64,000 nt of DNA from Zobellia amurskyensis (GTDB lineage: Bacteria; Bacteroidota; Bacteroidia; Flavobacteriales; Flavobacteriaceae): positions 62,001-126,000 of the forward strand of contig NZ_RCNR01000004.1 of NCBI RefSeq assembly GCF_009725985.1, written 5' to 3'. Positions within the stretch are counted from its first letter, which is position 1. The number at the start of each line of letters is the position of its first letter. Made by a program: the position numbers and the translations under genes. Positions 8,178 to 15,931 of the stretch are shown here, in pieces. The notes beneath the pieces are model-generated. The model worked only from the letters and a program-made list of their open reading frames with translations, did not search any database and was not told the DNA's origin.

Positions 8178-11100
8178 TTACATTTTCTGTCCTCCGGATG
8201 CCAGCAGTTTACTTATTAAGGGTATGAGTACTCCCAAGCCACCTAAAGTGCCTACAAGCGTTTCAAAGTCTTTTAGTAATTCTGGTTTTCCCAATCCGAT
8301 AAAGACGATGACGGTTATAATTACCAGATAAATTAGAATACGGGTGTTGGCCCAAGTTCCTTTGCCCCGGTTCTTGTTTTCCAGACGTAAAGCTTCGTTT
8401 AAGGAAACCGATGTCATTATAAAATTCTTAAAACTGTAATTGAAAATCTTGGGGCGGTCGTGCCATACTACCAGACCTTTCTTCATTAGTGAGAAAAGCG
8501 AGTTCCTATTCTTGATGTTCATAAAACCATCTTTCGCCAAATCGTACAAGAGATAGCGTTCCCGCGTGGGTAGTGTGTTCCAAATATCATTATAGTACCC
8601 ATGAGCGAGGTTTTGGGTATGCATAACCATACGTTGCCGGTCTAAGCGGTGGGGTTGATTTATGGTATGCGGAGTATCATAAAGTGACTTCACAAGAATA
8701 ACGGGAGCCAGAGTGGGCAGAAACTTACTGTACCCCAATTCATCGGTTAACACAGAAATATCCTCTGCTGATGGACTTTGGTCACTTTTAAGTCCGAAAT
8801 TCAATTTTTTGGAAACTTTTTCGGTGTTTTTGGTGATTCCTATCAAAATCTGAGGGAATGCACTTAAAATATTTCGCCATGAATTAAAGTCGTCTTGAAG
8901 TTTTCCCAAAGAATGTTCGGCTTCTCCTTGCGCAGATTCATACATAGAAAAAATCTGACTAGGGTACACCTCGGAGACCAGGATAATACGTTTGCGTTGG
9001 GATATTAAAAAGAGGATCACTTTAAGTTTGGTATGATTGGCATCAAACGATTTTATATTGTGTTCCAAATGTTCTATCACGAATGCTTCATAATCCTCAT
9101 GGTGAAAATCATTTTGTCCTTTTTGATAGCTACTGGAAAGGACGCCCAGGTTTTCCCCAATATCAGAGCCCATCGGCATATTTTCGAGCTGTAACATAGA
9201 AAGTGTTGCTATTCTCAGGTAACCGGCGTCTGTTAGGATTTCTTTGGCAAAGGTTTGCTTTCCACAAAAGGGAGGTCCGATAAGAAGCAAGCCCGAGTTG
9301 GACTTTTCATCATGGAGAATTTGTCCAAATTTTTCGATATACCCTTCTTTTTGATTCGTATCAAAATCGTTGGGTTCTAAATGACGAAAGCGGAAAGCAA
9401 AGAAACGATCGGAAAAAAATAGGATTAAAGAGAATAGAATGGCTAAAATGATAATTAGACCTATTATTACTAAGAGAATGAATTGAGGGGGTAGAGTAGC
9501 CGCTGAGTTTTGTACATTGGTTTCCGTTACACAAATGGCTTTATTATTGTCTAAATAATTTAAATAAAAGGTGTTGGGGTTTTTTTCACTAGCCCATGAT
9601 AGGTCATGTGCAATATCATATACCATACCTTGAAATTCGTTGATGCGTACGTCATATGTTGGCCGTATCTGCCATAGAAAATCCTCTAAAAATGGAACTT
9701 TCTGATTATCAAAAGGCGCTTGGCTATCTGTTGTTTCCACTAGGGTAAATGTCTCGTGGTATTGACCAAGGTTTAAGTGTTCCTTGTGGAGTTTATCAAA
9801 TTGTTCTTTTTGGTTTTTAAAGGCAGGAAAACTGGCTTCGAGCGATTTTTCCTTGTCCATAAACCGTCTTGCCATATCAATTTTATTGGTTTTGGACCAT
9901 ATCTCATCGTTCAAAAGCTTGGCATTTTTAAAAATTACATATGCCGGAAAGATTGTGGATAATAGCAGCCAACAGAATAAAAATAGGGCATACCAATATC
10001 TGTACCCTATGCGTATACTACTATTCCGCTTTCTAATAGCATCTACAATAGTCTGGGTTAAGGAGTGGATCCGACCGTGAAGACTGGTAACGAATTTTAT
10101 GTTTTTGGATGATTTGTTCATGTAGATAAAAACCAAGAACAGGATTTGTACTAGAAGGGAAGGAAGTACAAAATTCATTTGATTATCGTTTACCTTACAA
10201 GTAAGGATGTTGAGGAAAATTATGGCCAATAGTAAAATAAAGTCGCGTATCTTAAATTTAAAATCGCCATTGCTTCTATACGGATGCAAAGTGTAAAATA
10301 TGATGAGATAAGCATAGATGGCAAGAAGAAGGCACAGAATATAGGCGATGATGGGTGTTATGTAAAAACTGATTAGAAAAGCCACTAAAACAAGCCCAAT
10401 AAGTACGATTGAAAGAAGAATGTAGGAGGTTTTTAGCGACTTTTTGGGAGTTAAAAATTCGAATAAAAAACGGTCATATTTATAAAGCCCCAGTTTAGGA
10501 TTTCTGATGATGAGGGAAAGTATGGTGATAATCAATATTAAAATCAGGGCCAATACAATACCAATACACGAAAGGGTCAACACTTCAGATATTTTGGTAC
10601 GAAGCAGTCCTATATCATAAAGCGCAATTACGCTTAGGTTTGTATTGGATATAGGATTTATGCTGTACAGTTGCCCTTCATCTCTATAGTTGACCATGCC
10701 CTTGGCCTTTATTCTTGCCAGCATGGCCGCCTTTAGTTTGCTATTATATCTGCTTACATAAAGAAAATTCTCTAAGGTGGCCCTGCCTTTTTTAGAATGA
10801 AACCAGACCTCTCCATCATCGTCCACTACGGCAAACTGAAAGCCAAAGGGTAAAATGGCCTCATGCAAAGACTTCAGTTGCGCGGCGCCCACTCTATAGC
10901 CTGAGATGAAATCTTGTTTGTTTTTTAATAAATAAATGGCCTCTTCGCTTTGGTCTTCAATAGAGACCACGGGCCTCATAACGTATTTGATTTTATGGGC
11001 GAGCGTATCTATGTACCAAAGATTTTTAGCGTTTACGTAATCTGTGTAATAAGGCCTACTTCCAAGGTTTTTGGTGTTCTCTATATTGTTTTTATCAATT

Positions 11101-11696
11101 AATCTTATGTGATATTTTACGGCACCAGTTGCAGTATCTATTTTGGATATAAATTTGTGATTTTCACGGTACACTTCATTCGTTTCTGAAATACGAATAG
11201 TTAGACTGTCGCTATTTTCTCTGGCTCTCTCTTCATTGGCGAGCGACATATTATAAAGCGTAGTTACATTAGCTGCGTTTTCAGCTTCATAACGGGTTGT
11301 GATTTTTTCACTTAAATCGTCAAGTCTGTCTGGAAATTTGTAGTAATAGTCATAATAGTGGTTCATGAGAGAGAAGAACACAATTACTAATATTGGCGCA
11401 CCAATAATTACGGATATACCAGATAGTATAACGTCATTACTGGATAGGCGCTCATCTTCAGCAATAAAAAGCATTTTGAAATAGGGCATTCCAAAAAGGC
11501 CAAGCAGTAAGAAGGTGGTTAACAGGGCAATTATCCAAGGGTCTAGTTTTCTAACCGCCTCATTGTAACGTTCCGTTTCAACTAGTCCATATATTTCAAT
11601 ATCATAATGTACGTTGGAGTCTAAACGGGTTTCATAAACATATTTTCTTCCAAAAAGCTGATAAACTTCATCGTTCTTGGGAATACCTATGGACAT
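8178..11696 (-). CDS. Giant membrane sensor with cytoplasmic P-loop NTPase and winged helix
   Basis: A 1172-codon frame. In order: TM segments at about 53-70 and 91-112; an extracytoplasmic region (113-370) with Cache-like features ending YSINPISNTNLSVIALYD; TM 372-397; a cluster of TM helices 424-525; TM 566-586; a second outside region 590-735; TM 738-760; a cytoplasmic P-loop domain (785-1050) with Walker A GPPFCGKQT (807-815; Gln after Lys is unusual); a winged-helix-like stretch (about 1060-1110); and two C-terminal hydrophobic segments. The ATG at 11696 is probably not the real start: the frame stays open and coding-like for 80 more codons to a stop at 11937-11939, with no ATG, GTG or TTG codon in them. 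The true N-terminus is probably the ORF at 11966-12361, joined by frameshifts. Role inferred: ligand-sensing STAND/AAA-like NTPase. Confidence 0.7.
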   Translation of the reverse strand: MSIGIPKNDEVYQLFGRKYVYETRLDSNVHYDIEIYGLVETERYNEAVRKLDPWIIALLTTFLLLGLFGMPYFKMLFIAEDERLSSNDVILSGISVIIGAPILVIVFFSLMNHYYDYYYKFPDRLDDLSEKITTRYEAENAANVTTLYNMSLANEERARENSDSLTIRISETNEVYRENHKFISKIDTATGAVKYHIRLIDKNNIENTKNLGSRPYYTDYVNAKNLWYIDTLAHKIKYVMRPVVSIEDQSEEAIYLLKNKQDFISGYRVGAAQLKSLHEAILPFGFQFAVVDDDGEVWFHSKKGRATLENFLYVSRYNSKLKAAMLARIKAKGMVNYRDEGQLYSINPISNTNLSVIALYDIGLLRTKISEVLTLSCIGIVLALILILIITILSLIIRNPKLGLYKYDRFLFEFLTPKKSLKTSYILLSIVLIGLVLVAFLISFYITPIIAYILCLLLAIYAYLIIFYTLHPYRSNGDFKFKIRDFILLLAIIFLNILTCKVNDNQMNFVLPSLLVQILFLVFIYMNKSSKNIKFVTSLHGRIHSLTQTIVDAIRKRNSSIRIGYRYWYALFLFCWLLLSTIFPAYVIFKNAKLLNDEIWSKTNKIDMARRFMDKEKSLEASFPAFKNQKEQFDKLHKEHLNLGQYHETFTLVETTDSQAPFDNQKVPFLEDFLWQIRPTYDVRINEFQGMVYDIAHDLSWASEKNPNTFYLNYLDNNKAICVTETNVQNSAATLPPQFILLVIIGLIIILAILFSLILFFSDRFFAFRFRHLEPNDFDTNQKEGYIEKFGQILHDEKSNSGLLLIGPPFCGKQTFAKEILTDAGYLRIATLSMLQLENMPMGSDIGENLGVLSSSYQKGQNDFHHEDYEAFVIEHLEHNIKSFDANHTKLKVILFLISQRKRIILVSEVYPSQIFSMYESAQGEAEHSLGKLQDDFNSWRNILSAFPQILIGITKNTEKVSKKLNFGLKSDQSPSAEDISVLTDELGYSKFLPTLAPVILVKSLYDTPHTINQPHRLDRQRMVMHTQNLAHGYYNDIWNTLPTRERYLLYDLAKDGFMNIKNRNSLFSLMKKGLVVWHDRPKIFNYSFKNFIMTSVSLNEALRLENKNRGKGTWANTRILIYLVIITVIVFIGLGKPELLKDFETLVGTLGGLGVLIPLISKLLASGGQKM

Positions 11697-11965
11697 CCCA
11701 ATGTTAAAGGGATTAAGCCTATTAAGACTGTCCGGAAGTATAATACGTCCCTTTAGGGAACTCAGCTCTATGACGGAGTCTGTTTGTTTTTTTTGATTTG
11801 GTTCTAGGGCTTTTTTAAAGATGACAATGTATTCATCAAACTCTTGATCAAAAGGTGTATTCTCACTTATTTTGTGTTTAAGGGAACTCCAGACTTTGGG
11901 TCGTATCTTCTTTTTGGTTAAGGACTCCCGTTTTTTTTAGTAGCAAATGAGCCCCGTCTTTATCT

Positions 11966-12361
11966 TCATTTTTTACGGAACCGTTTTTTTATTGACGGAT
12001 TTTGTGAGGCAATTTTATTGGCTATACTCGATATGGAATCCCATTGCGAGTTATTTAGTTTGTCCTTAAAAATTGATTTAAGCTCAGCAGTTACTTCTTC
12101 ACTGGAGTAAATGGAGTCGTACTGTGTAGAATAATATTTCTGAAAATCATTATTAAGTTGTTTGGTAATGATATCAAAGTTGGCGTCTAGACTGTGTAAT
12201 TTGGACTCACGATAATGATGTTCGTTATTTTTGATGTGAGAGTAGTAAATGGCAAAAAATAATCCAATAATGATAAAGGCCACCGTAAGTAAAGTAAAGA
12301 GCCTTTTGTTTGCTGTAAAGGGCCTGCGAATTGTATTTCCTAATGTAGTGGTGGTAGACAT
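11966..12361 (-). CDS. Probable true N-terminus of the giant membrane sensor (frameshifted)
   Basis: A 131-codon ORF with one TM helix (about 20-42, TLLTVAFIIIGLFFAIYYS) followed by an outside helical region. It ends at a TGA just after an A6 tract (T6 on the + strand at 11969-11974). Reading on one frame over gives coding-like NEDKDGAHLLLKK up to an A-tract (T8 at 11931-11938), and a second shift enters the open frame of the 1172-codon protein. The joined topology (TM, outside domain, TM at DPWIIALLTTFLLLG) makes sense. Alternatives are an independent small membrane protein, sequencing errors in homopolymers, real decay, or programmed slippage. Confidence 0.6.
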   Translation of the reverse strand: MSTTTTLGNTIRRPFTANKRLFTLLTVAFIIIGLFFAIYYSHIKNNEHHYRESKLHSLDANFDIITKQLNNDFQKYYSTQYDSIYSSEEVTAELKSIFKDKLNNSQWDSISSIANKIASQNPSIKKRFRKK

Positions 12362-12709
12362 AGGTTCTTGGGCAAAAGTTAGAAAATGGGGTTTTCGTAA
12401 TGGAGGCCACTACGTAATCTGAGATAAACCAATTAAACATGTATTTAATAATGGTCTATAGTCAGTTTCTTCTTTTTTAGGGAACCTTTATGGTGATAAC
12501 ATGCTTACTATATAGTAAGTAATAGTTTAAATTAAATATTTTGAAGGCTAGCTTGTGGCCCATTGTGTAGATTGTATTGAATTTTGTGTGAATGACACAT
12601 ATTAAACAATGTAAACGATTGATATACAGTATTTAATTGAATTTTCGGTAAGTTTTTTTAGATAGGTAGCGTAGCTGTTTTTGATGGTTGTCAAGTTTCT
12701 CTGAAACAT
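12362..12709. other. Intergenic region with operator-like palindrome
   Basis: AT-rich gap between the giant sensor gene and the terminator of the subtilisin group. It should contain the leftward promoter of the sensor gene. I see a perfect 16-bp palindrome at 12504-12519 and no convincing ORF. Confidence 0.5.
12504..12519. promoter_or_regulatory. 16-bp perfect palindrome, possible operator
   Basis: CTTACTATATAGTAAG is perfectly self-complementary and lies 143 bp upstream of the 131-codon ORF. It could be the binding site of a dimeric regulator. There is no U-tract, so a terminator is unlikely. Role not shown. Confidence 0.3.
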
Positions 12710-12742
12710 AAAAAAACCCGCACGATTTTTATCGCACGGGTC
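12710..12742 (-). terminator. Rho-independent terminator of the subtilisin group
   Basis: On the minus strand, ACCCGTGCGAT pairs with ATCGTGCGGGT around an AAAA loop, and a run of seven T follows. Two central pairs are G-U wobbles only when read as minus-strand RNA (they are C/A mismatches on the plus strand), which fixes the direction. It lies 20 bp past the stop of the acidic protein. Confidence 0.85.
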
Positions 12743-12761
12743 AAGAATTCTAAATTGGAAA

Positions 12762-13073
12762 TTAGTCCAGCTCGGGAACACTTCCGCCATCGTCCATCTC
12801 TTCATCGGTAGAGGCAGTTGCATCGTCTTCTTCTGAAGTTGATTCGGACATGGCTTGAAGGAGCCATTCTGGTGGACCACCAATATCTACATGCCCATCT
12901 TCCATTGAAGCAGTAGCGTCCGTATCACCTGAATTCTGGTCGTCTGCGGATGTAACTGCTACATCAGAGGGTGGAAGCCCTGCATCGCTTACGGCACTTG
13001 TAGTTTCCATAGTGTCTTCAGCATTATTGTTAGTAGCATCAGACGTATCGTTGATATTAATATTTATGTTCAT
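12762..13073 (-). CDS. Small, extremely acidic Asp/Ser/Thr-rich protein
   Basis: A 103-residue protein, not recognised. It starts MNINININD, then is dominated by Asp, Glu, Ser, Thr and Ala with almost no basic residues. One hydrophobic island, GGPPEWLLQAM (about 65-75), breaks the pattern and looks like a recognition motif. No signal peptide or TM. It is the last gene before the terminator at 12710, in the same direction as the subtilisin and its detached C-terminal domain. Possible roles are a disordered partner or inhibitor of the protease, a protease substrate, or a precursor peptide; none is proven. Its position directly before a strong terminator supports a real gene. Confidence 0.65.
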   Translation of the reverse strand: MNINININDTSDATNNNAEDTMETTSAVSDAGLPPSDVAVTSADDQNSGDTDATASMEDGHVDIGGPPEWLLQAMSESTSEEDDATASTDEEMDDGGSVPELD

Positions 13074-13105
13074 AATTCATATATTTTTAGTGTTACGAAA
13101 TAAAT

Positions 13106-13366
13106 TTATCGGTTCATTATAGCGTATCGCGCCTCAAACTGAAGGGTTGTGCCCGTAAGGTTTTTGGCCTCAATGTAGTATTTGATTTTAGTACTACTCT
13201 GTCTACAGACTTGAATCTTCCATTCCAGTTGTGCGCCTCCATCCCTAATCGGACTTTGCGGAACACAATTCCATACTACATGCCATGCTTCAGGCCAGCT
13301 ATGGGTAAACCATTTACGTGTACTATTTCTAGGTACACTGCCAGTAAATTGAACACCTACTCTCAT
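13106..13366 (-). CDS. Free-standing copy of the subtilisin C-terminal domain
   Basis: An 86-residue protein collinear with residues 501-583 of the subtilisin encoded 61 bp upstream. By eye about 46 of 83 positions are identical, including GVQF-GSVPRN, WFTHSWP, IKYYIE and KNL. It is almost exactly one domain, beta-rich in appearance, with no signal peptide. The match begins at its fourth residue, so it looks like a domain released as its own gene by tandem duplication rather than a random fragment. It may form mixed assemblies with the protease or bind the same ligand. Same direction and probably the same operon. Confidence 0.75.
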   Translation of the reverse strand: MRVGVQFTGSVPRNSTRKWFTHSWPEAWHVVWNCVPQSPIRDGGAQLEWKIQVCRQSSTKIKYYIEAKNLTGTTLQFEARYAIMNR

Positions 13367-13427
13367 AATTTTTAGATTTTAGGGAAAGGCTAAATTTATG
13401 ACCTTCCCGGATTAATATTGTTTGTTT

Positions 13428-15179
13428 TTATGATGCGACTACACAGTAGCGTGCTTGTACGTTCACCGTATAATTCTTAAGATTTTTGATCTCTATGTAA
13501 TATTTGATCAGACCAAAAGCCTGTCTCGTAGTTTTTACTTTAAACTCTATCTGTGCAGAACCGTCTATTGCCGGGGCCGTTGGAACTACGGTCCAGATTA
13601 CGTGGTAATGATCGGGCCAACTATGGGTGAACCATCTGCGGGTGGCATTACGTGGTACACTACCATTGAACTGAACTCCACACCAAGGTCTACGGGAAGC
13701 GGTAGCTCTAACCAATGCCCTAAGGTCCGGACGTCTACCAATGCGCTGGGATACAGGATTGGTCCCCGCTTGTTGGGCGGAACCGGTAGTCCGTAATAAT
13801 TGACGAGCTCTACGAGGTGTGAGCATTGCTCTGCCCGCTGCTTTCTGAATTCCTTGTAAACAGGCCACAGCACCCGTTACAATAGGTGATGCACTACTGG
13901 TACCACTAAAGGAATTTGTGTACCATTCATTCTTATTATTTGGGTTGTTGCCCGTAACATTTCCATAACCAGCTGTAGTAACACCTCGGCCCCAACCTTG
14001 GGCGTCTACGCAGGAACCATAATTACTAAAGCCTAAGCGGCTACGATCAGTTCCCCAGTTCCCTCCATTCGTCCCAGGAGGTGGAGCACCTGCACCCACA
14101 ATGATACATCCACTATCGTGGCCGGCAGTCCTGCGGAAAGGATTGCGCCAACTAGAAGGGAATCCGCTTTTTCCTGTGTTATAAATTGGGTCATCCAAGT
14201 TTTGGGAGCCATTTCCTGCTGCTTCAATTACAATAATGCCTTTATTGGTGGCATATTGCAAGGCCGCAAGGTCATCTGGCCACCATTCAATGGCTATGAA
14301 GCCCATTTGCGTATTTCCACCGGGATAGTTAGGTCCTCCTCTATGCAATTCAATTAGCATAAGGTCACCGGCGCGAAGATTATCAGCTGCTCTTCTGATG
14401 GCATTGGCACTCCCCACACCAAAAATAGAGTAAGCCCTGACATTGGCGCTCGGGCATATTCCGGTTACGCCAAAACTGTTTCTGTCTCCCGTCATTTCAC
14501 CAAATACTGCCGTACCGTGATTGTGCCAACGTAGGTCGCTCGTGTTATTGTTTCCTCCAAGTAAGCCACCTACGTTTACCCGTAAGTCCTCATGGTTAAA
14601 ATTCCAACCGCCCTCAATATCAATAATACGGACACCATTACCACGTCCACCAGGTTGCGTCCAAGCGTAACGCGCGTCTACCCCTTGTGGTGCGGCATTT
14701 AGATACCCTTGGTTGTTCGTTAGGTTTTGGGCAATGGGTGGTGCATCATCACTAGGTGCTGCCTCCATACCGTCTTCACCAAAATAGACAGGTGGTAGAC
14801 AGCCCGGTTTTACGTAAGCGCCATCAACTTCCTCAAGTTCGTTTAAAGAGGCTGCAATACTTTCCAGGTCTTCTCCTTCTGGGGCTTCCAGTTTATAAAA
14901 CTGCCGCATTTTGGAAAGGTCCTCGGCACCTTCTTCTTGGCTTGCTTTTGAAACCAGTTCTGCCACTTCTGCATCTGTGTCTGCGAATAGCGGAACAAGC
15001 TGCAGCTTTTTGCCCGCCACAAAACCTGCTAAGGTATTTGCCGATGGTTTGGATTTCGATTTGGCAGCGGTGAGCGCTTCCTCGGCATGAGGTGCCTCAA
15101 TGCTTTTTGAGACGACAATGAGTTCTGGTGGTGAACCCGATGGCGAATCAATGACTACTTTACTTTTTTTTGTTGCCAT
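13428..15179 (-). CDS. Subtilisin-like serine protease (S8) with C-terminal accessory domain
   Basis: A 583-residue protein. Residues 1-55 are low-complexity with no signal peptide. Residues 58-130 look like an I9-type pro-domain ending in AYVKPG. The S8 catalytic domain covers 165-490: Asp187 in RIIDIEGG, His221 in HNHGTAVFGE, oxyanion Asn323 in AAGNG and Ser428 in SGTSSASP. Residues 500-583 are a C-terminal domain that is duplicated as the next gene. All catalytic residues are present. The leader carries a hairpin 16-41 nt before the ATG. The upstream small gene resembles its pro-domain and the downstream ones are its C-terminal domain and an acidic protein, so this looks like a protease with separately encoded parts. 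Substrate unknown. Confidence 0.9.
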   Translation of the reverse strand: MATKKSKVVIDSPSGSPPELIVVSKSIEAPHAEEALTAAKSKSKPSANTLAGFVAGKKLQLVPLFADTDAEVAELVSKASQEEGAEDLSKMRQFYKLEAPEGEDLESIAASLNELEEVDGAYVKPGCLPPVYFGEDGMEAAPSDDAPPIAQNLTNNQGYLNAAPQGVDARYAWTQPGGRGNGVRIIDIEGGWNFNHEDLRVNVGGLLGGNNNTSDLRWHNHGTAVFGEMTGDRNSFGVTGICPSANVRAYSIFGVGSANAIRRAADNLRAGDLMLIELHRGGPNYPGGNTQMGFIAIEWWPDDLAALQYATNKGIIVIEAAGNGSQNLDDPIYNTGKSGFPSSWRNPFRRTAGHDSGCIIVGAGAPPPGTNGGNWGTDRSRLGFSNYGSCVDAQGWGRGVTTAGYGNVTGNNPNNKNEWYTNSFSGTSSASPIVTGAVACLQGIQKAAGRAMLTPRRARQLLRTTGSAQQAGTNPVSQRIGRRPDLRALVRATASRRPWCGVQFNGSVPRNATRRWFTHSWPDHYHVIWTVVPTAPAIDGSAQIEFKVKTTRQAFGLIKYYIEIKNLKNYTVNVQARYCVVAS

Positions 15180-15194
15180 ATGAATGAATTTAAG

Positions 15195-15220
15195 GGTCGA
15201 CGTTTTCTTAGGTGTCGACC
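15195..15220 (-). promoter_or_regulatory. Hairpin in the subtilisin leader
   Basis: GGTCGAC and GTCGACC form a perfect 7-bp stem around a 12-nt loop, ending 16 nt before the subtilisin ATG. No T-run follows, so it is not a terminator. It could affect translation or mRNA stability, or bind a dimeric regulator. Confidence 0.35.
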
Positions 15221-15304
15221 ACGGTTAATATTCAATTACTATAAAAGCAGGGGGTGTGCTAAAATTGCGCAACCGTTTTCTTCTGATTATAAAAGTAGAA
15301 GCGG

Positions 15305-15598
15305 TTACATTGGAGGGAAGTCTAGGGGTTTTTGGTATACGGAAACAATGCTTTCTATCTGCATTAGGGCATCTATAAGTTGCGCTACAGGTGCATTGTT
15401 ATCTATGGTCAAATAATTATAAAATTGGTTGTCTAGGTAAAACGGTTCACCAGTTTTGATTGGGTGGTAGGGGGCAAGTATTTCTTTTACCTGTTGAATA
15501 ACCAATACATCTTTCTCTTTATTTTCTGTTTGAATAACCAAGTTCATGTTCAAGCAATTTTCATCAGCTTCTTTACTGTAATAGCCATTATGATTCAA
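15305..15598 (-). CDS. Small protein resembling a subtilisin pro-domain (I9-like)
   Basis: A 97-residue protein without signal peptide or TM. Its C-terminal 40 residues follow the spacing of the subtilisin pro-domain encoded just downstream: a QFY start, a helix like LIDALMQIE, then a VSVYQKP strand and PP (compare QFY, LNELEEVD, GAYVKP, PP in the protease). I9-type pro-domains can act in trans as protease inhibitors, so a dedicated inhibitor or chaperone of the S8 protease is a plausible reading. It lies 125 bp upstream of the protease in the same direction. The similarity is short and judged by eye. Confidence 0.55.
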   Translation of the reverse strand: MNHNGYYSKEADENCLNMNLVIQTENKEKDVLVIQQVKEILAPYHPIKTGEPFYLDNQFYNYLTIDNNAPVAQLIDALMQIESIVSVYQKPLDFPPM

Positions 15599-15931
15599 GA
15601 TTGATTCATCATCGGATAAAGAGAGCGAATCGTTTTATATGCATTACAAACTTAAGCTGTTTTTCATGTTTTAATATCGACTTTTGTATAGTTTGATGCA
15701 ATTTTTATATAGATGGATTGTTATTGTATATTTAATGTAATACTTTGACTTTCAGTTGTTTTAATTTTTTAAATCACTTATGTAGATGATTTTAAATCAT
15801 CATAATAACAGATTTACAATTAACTTAGACTAGATAAAATTGTAGATTTTTCTTATCTCATCTCTACGCCCATTGGTTGAATGACGAGAAACAAAAGTTG
15901 TAATAGGCTGTACTTTAATTTGAAATGCTCA
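15599..15931. other. Intergenic region with palindrome
   Basis: Very AT-rich gap between the leftward flavoprotein gene and the leftward 97-residue gene. It holds a 17-bp inverted repeat at 15785-15801 and probably the promoter of the small gene. No ORF supported. Confidence 0.45.
15785..15801. promoter_or_regulatory. 17-bp inverted repeat, possible operator
   Basis: GATGATTT-T-AAATCATC is perfectly symmetric about one central base, about 190 bp upstream of the 97-residue gene. It has no terminator-like T-run. An operator is a guess. Confidence 0.3.
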
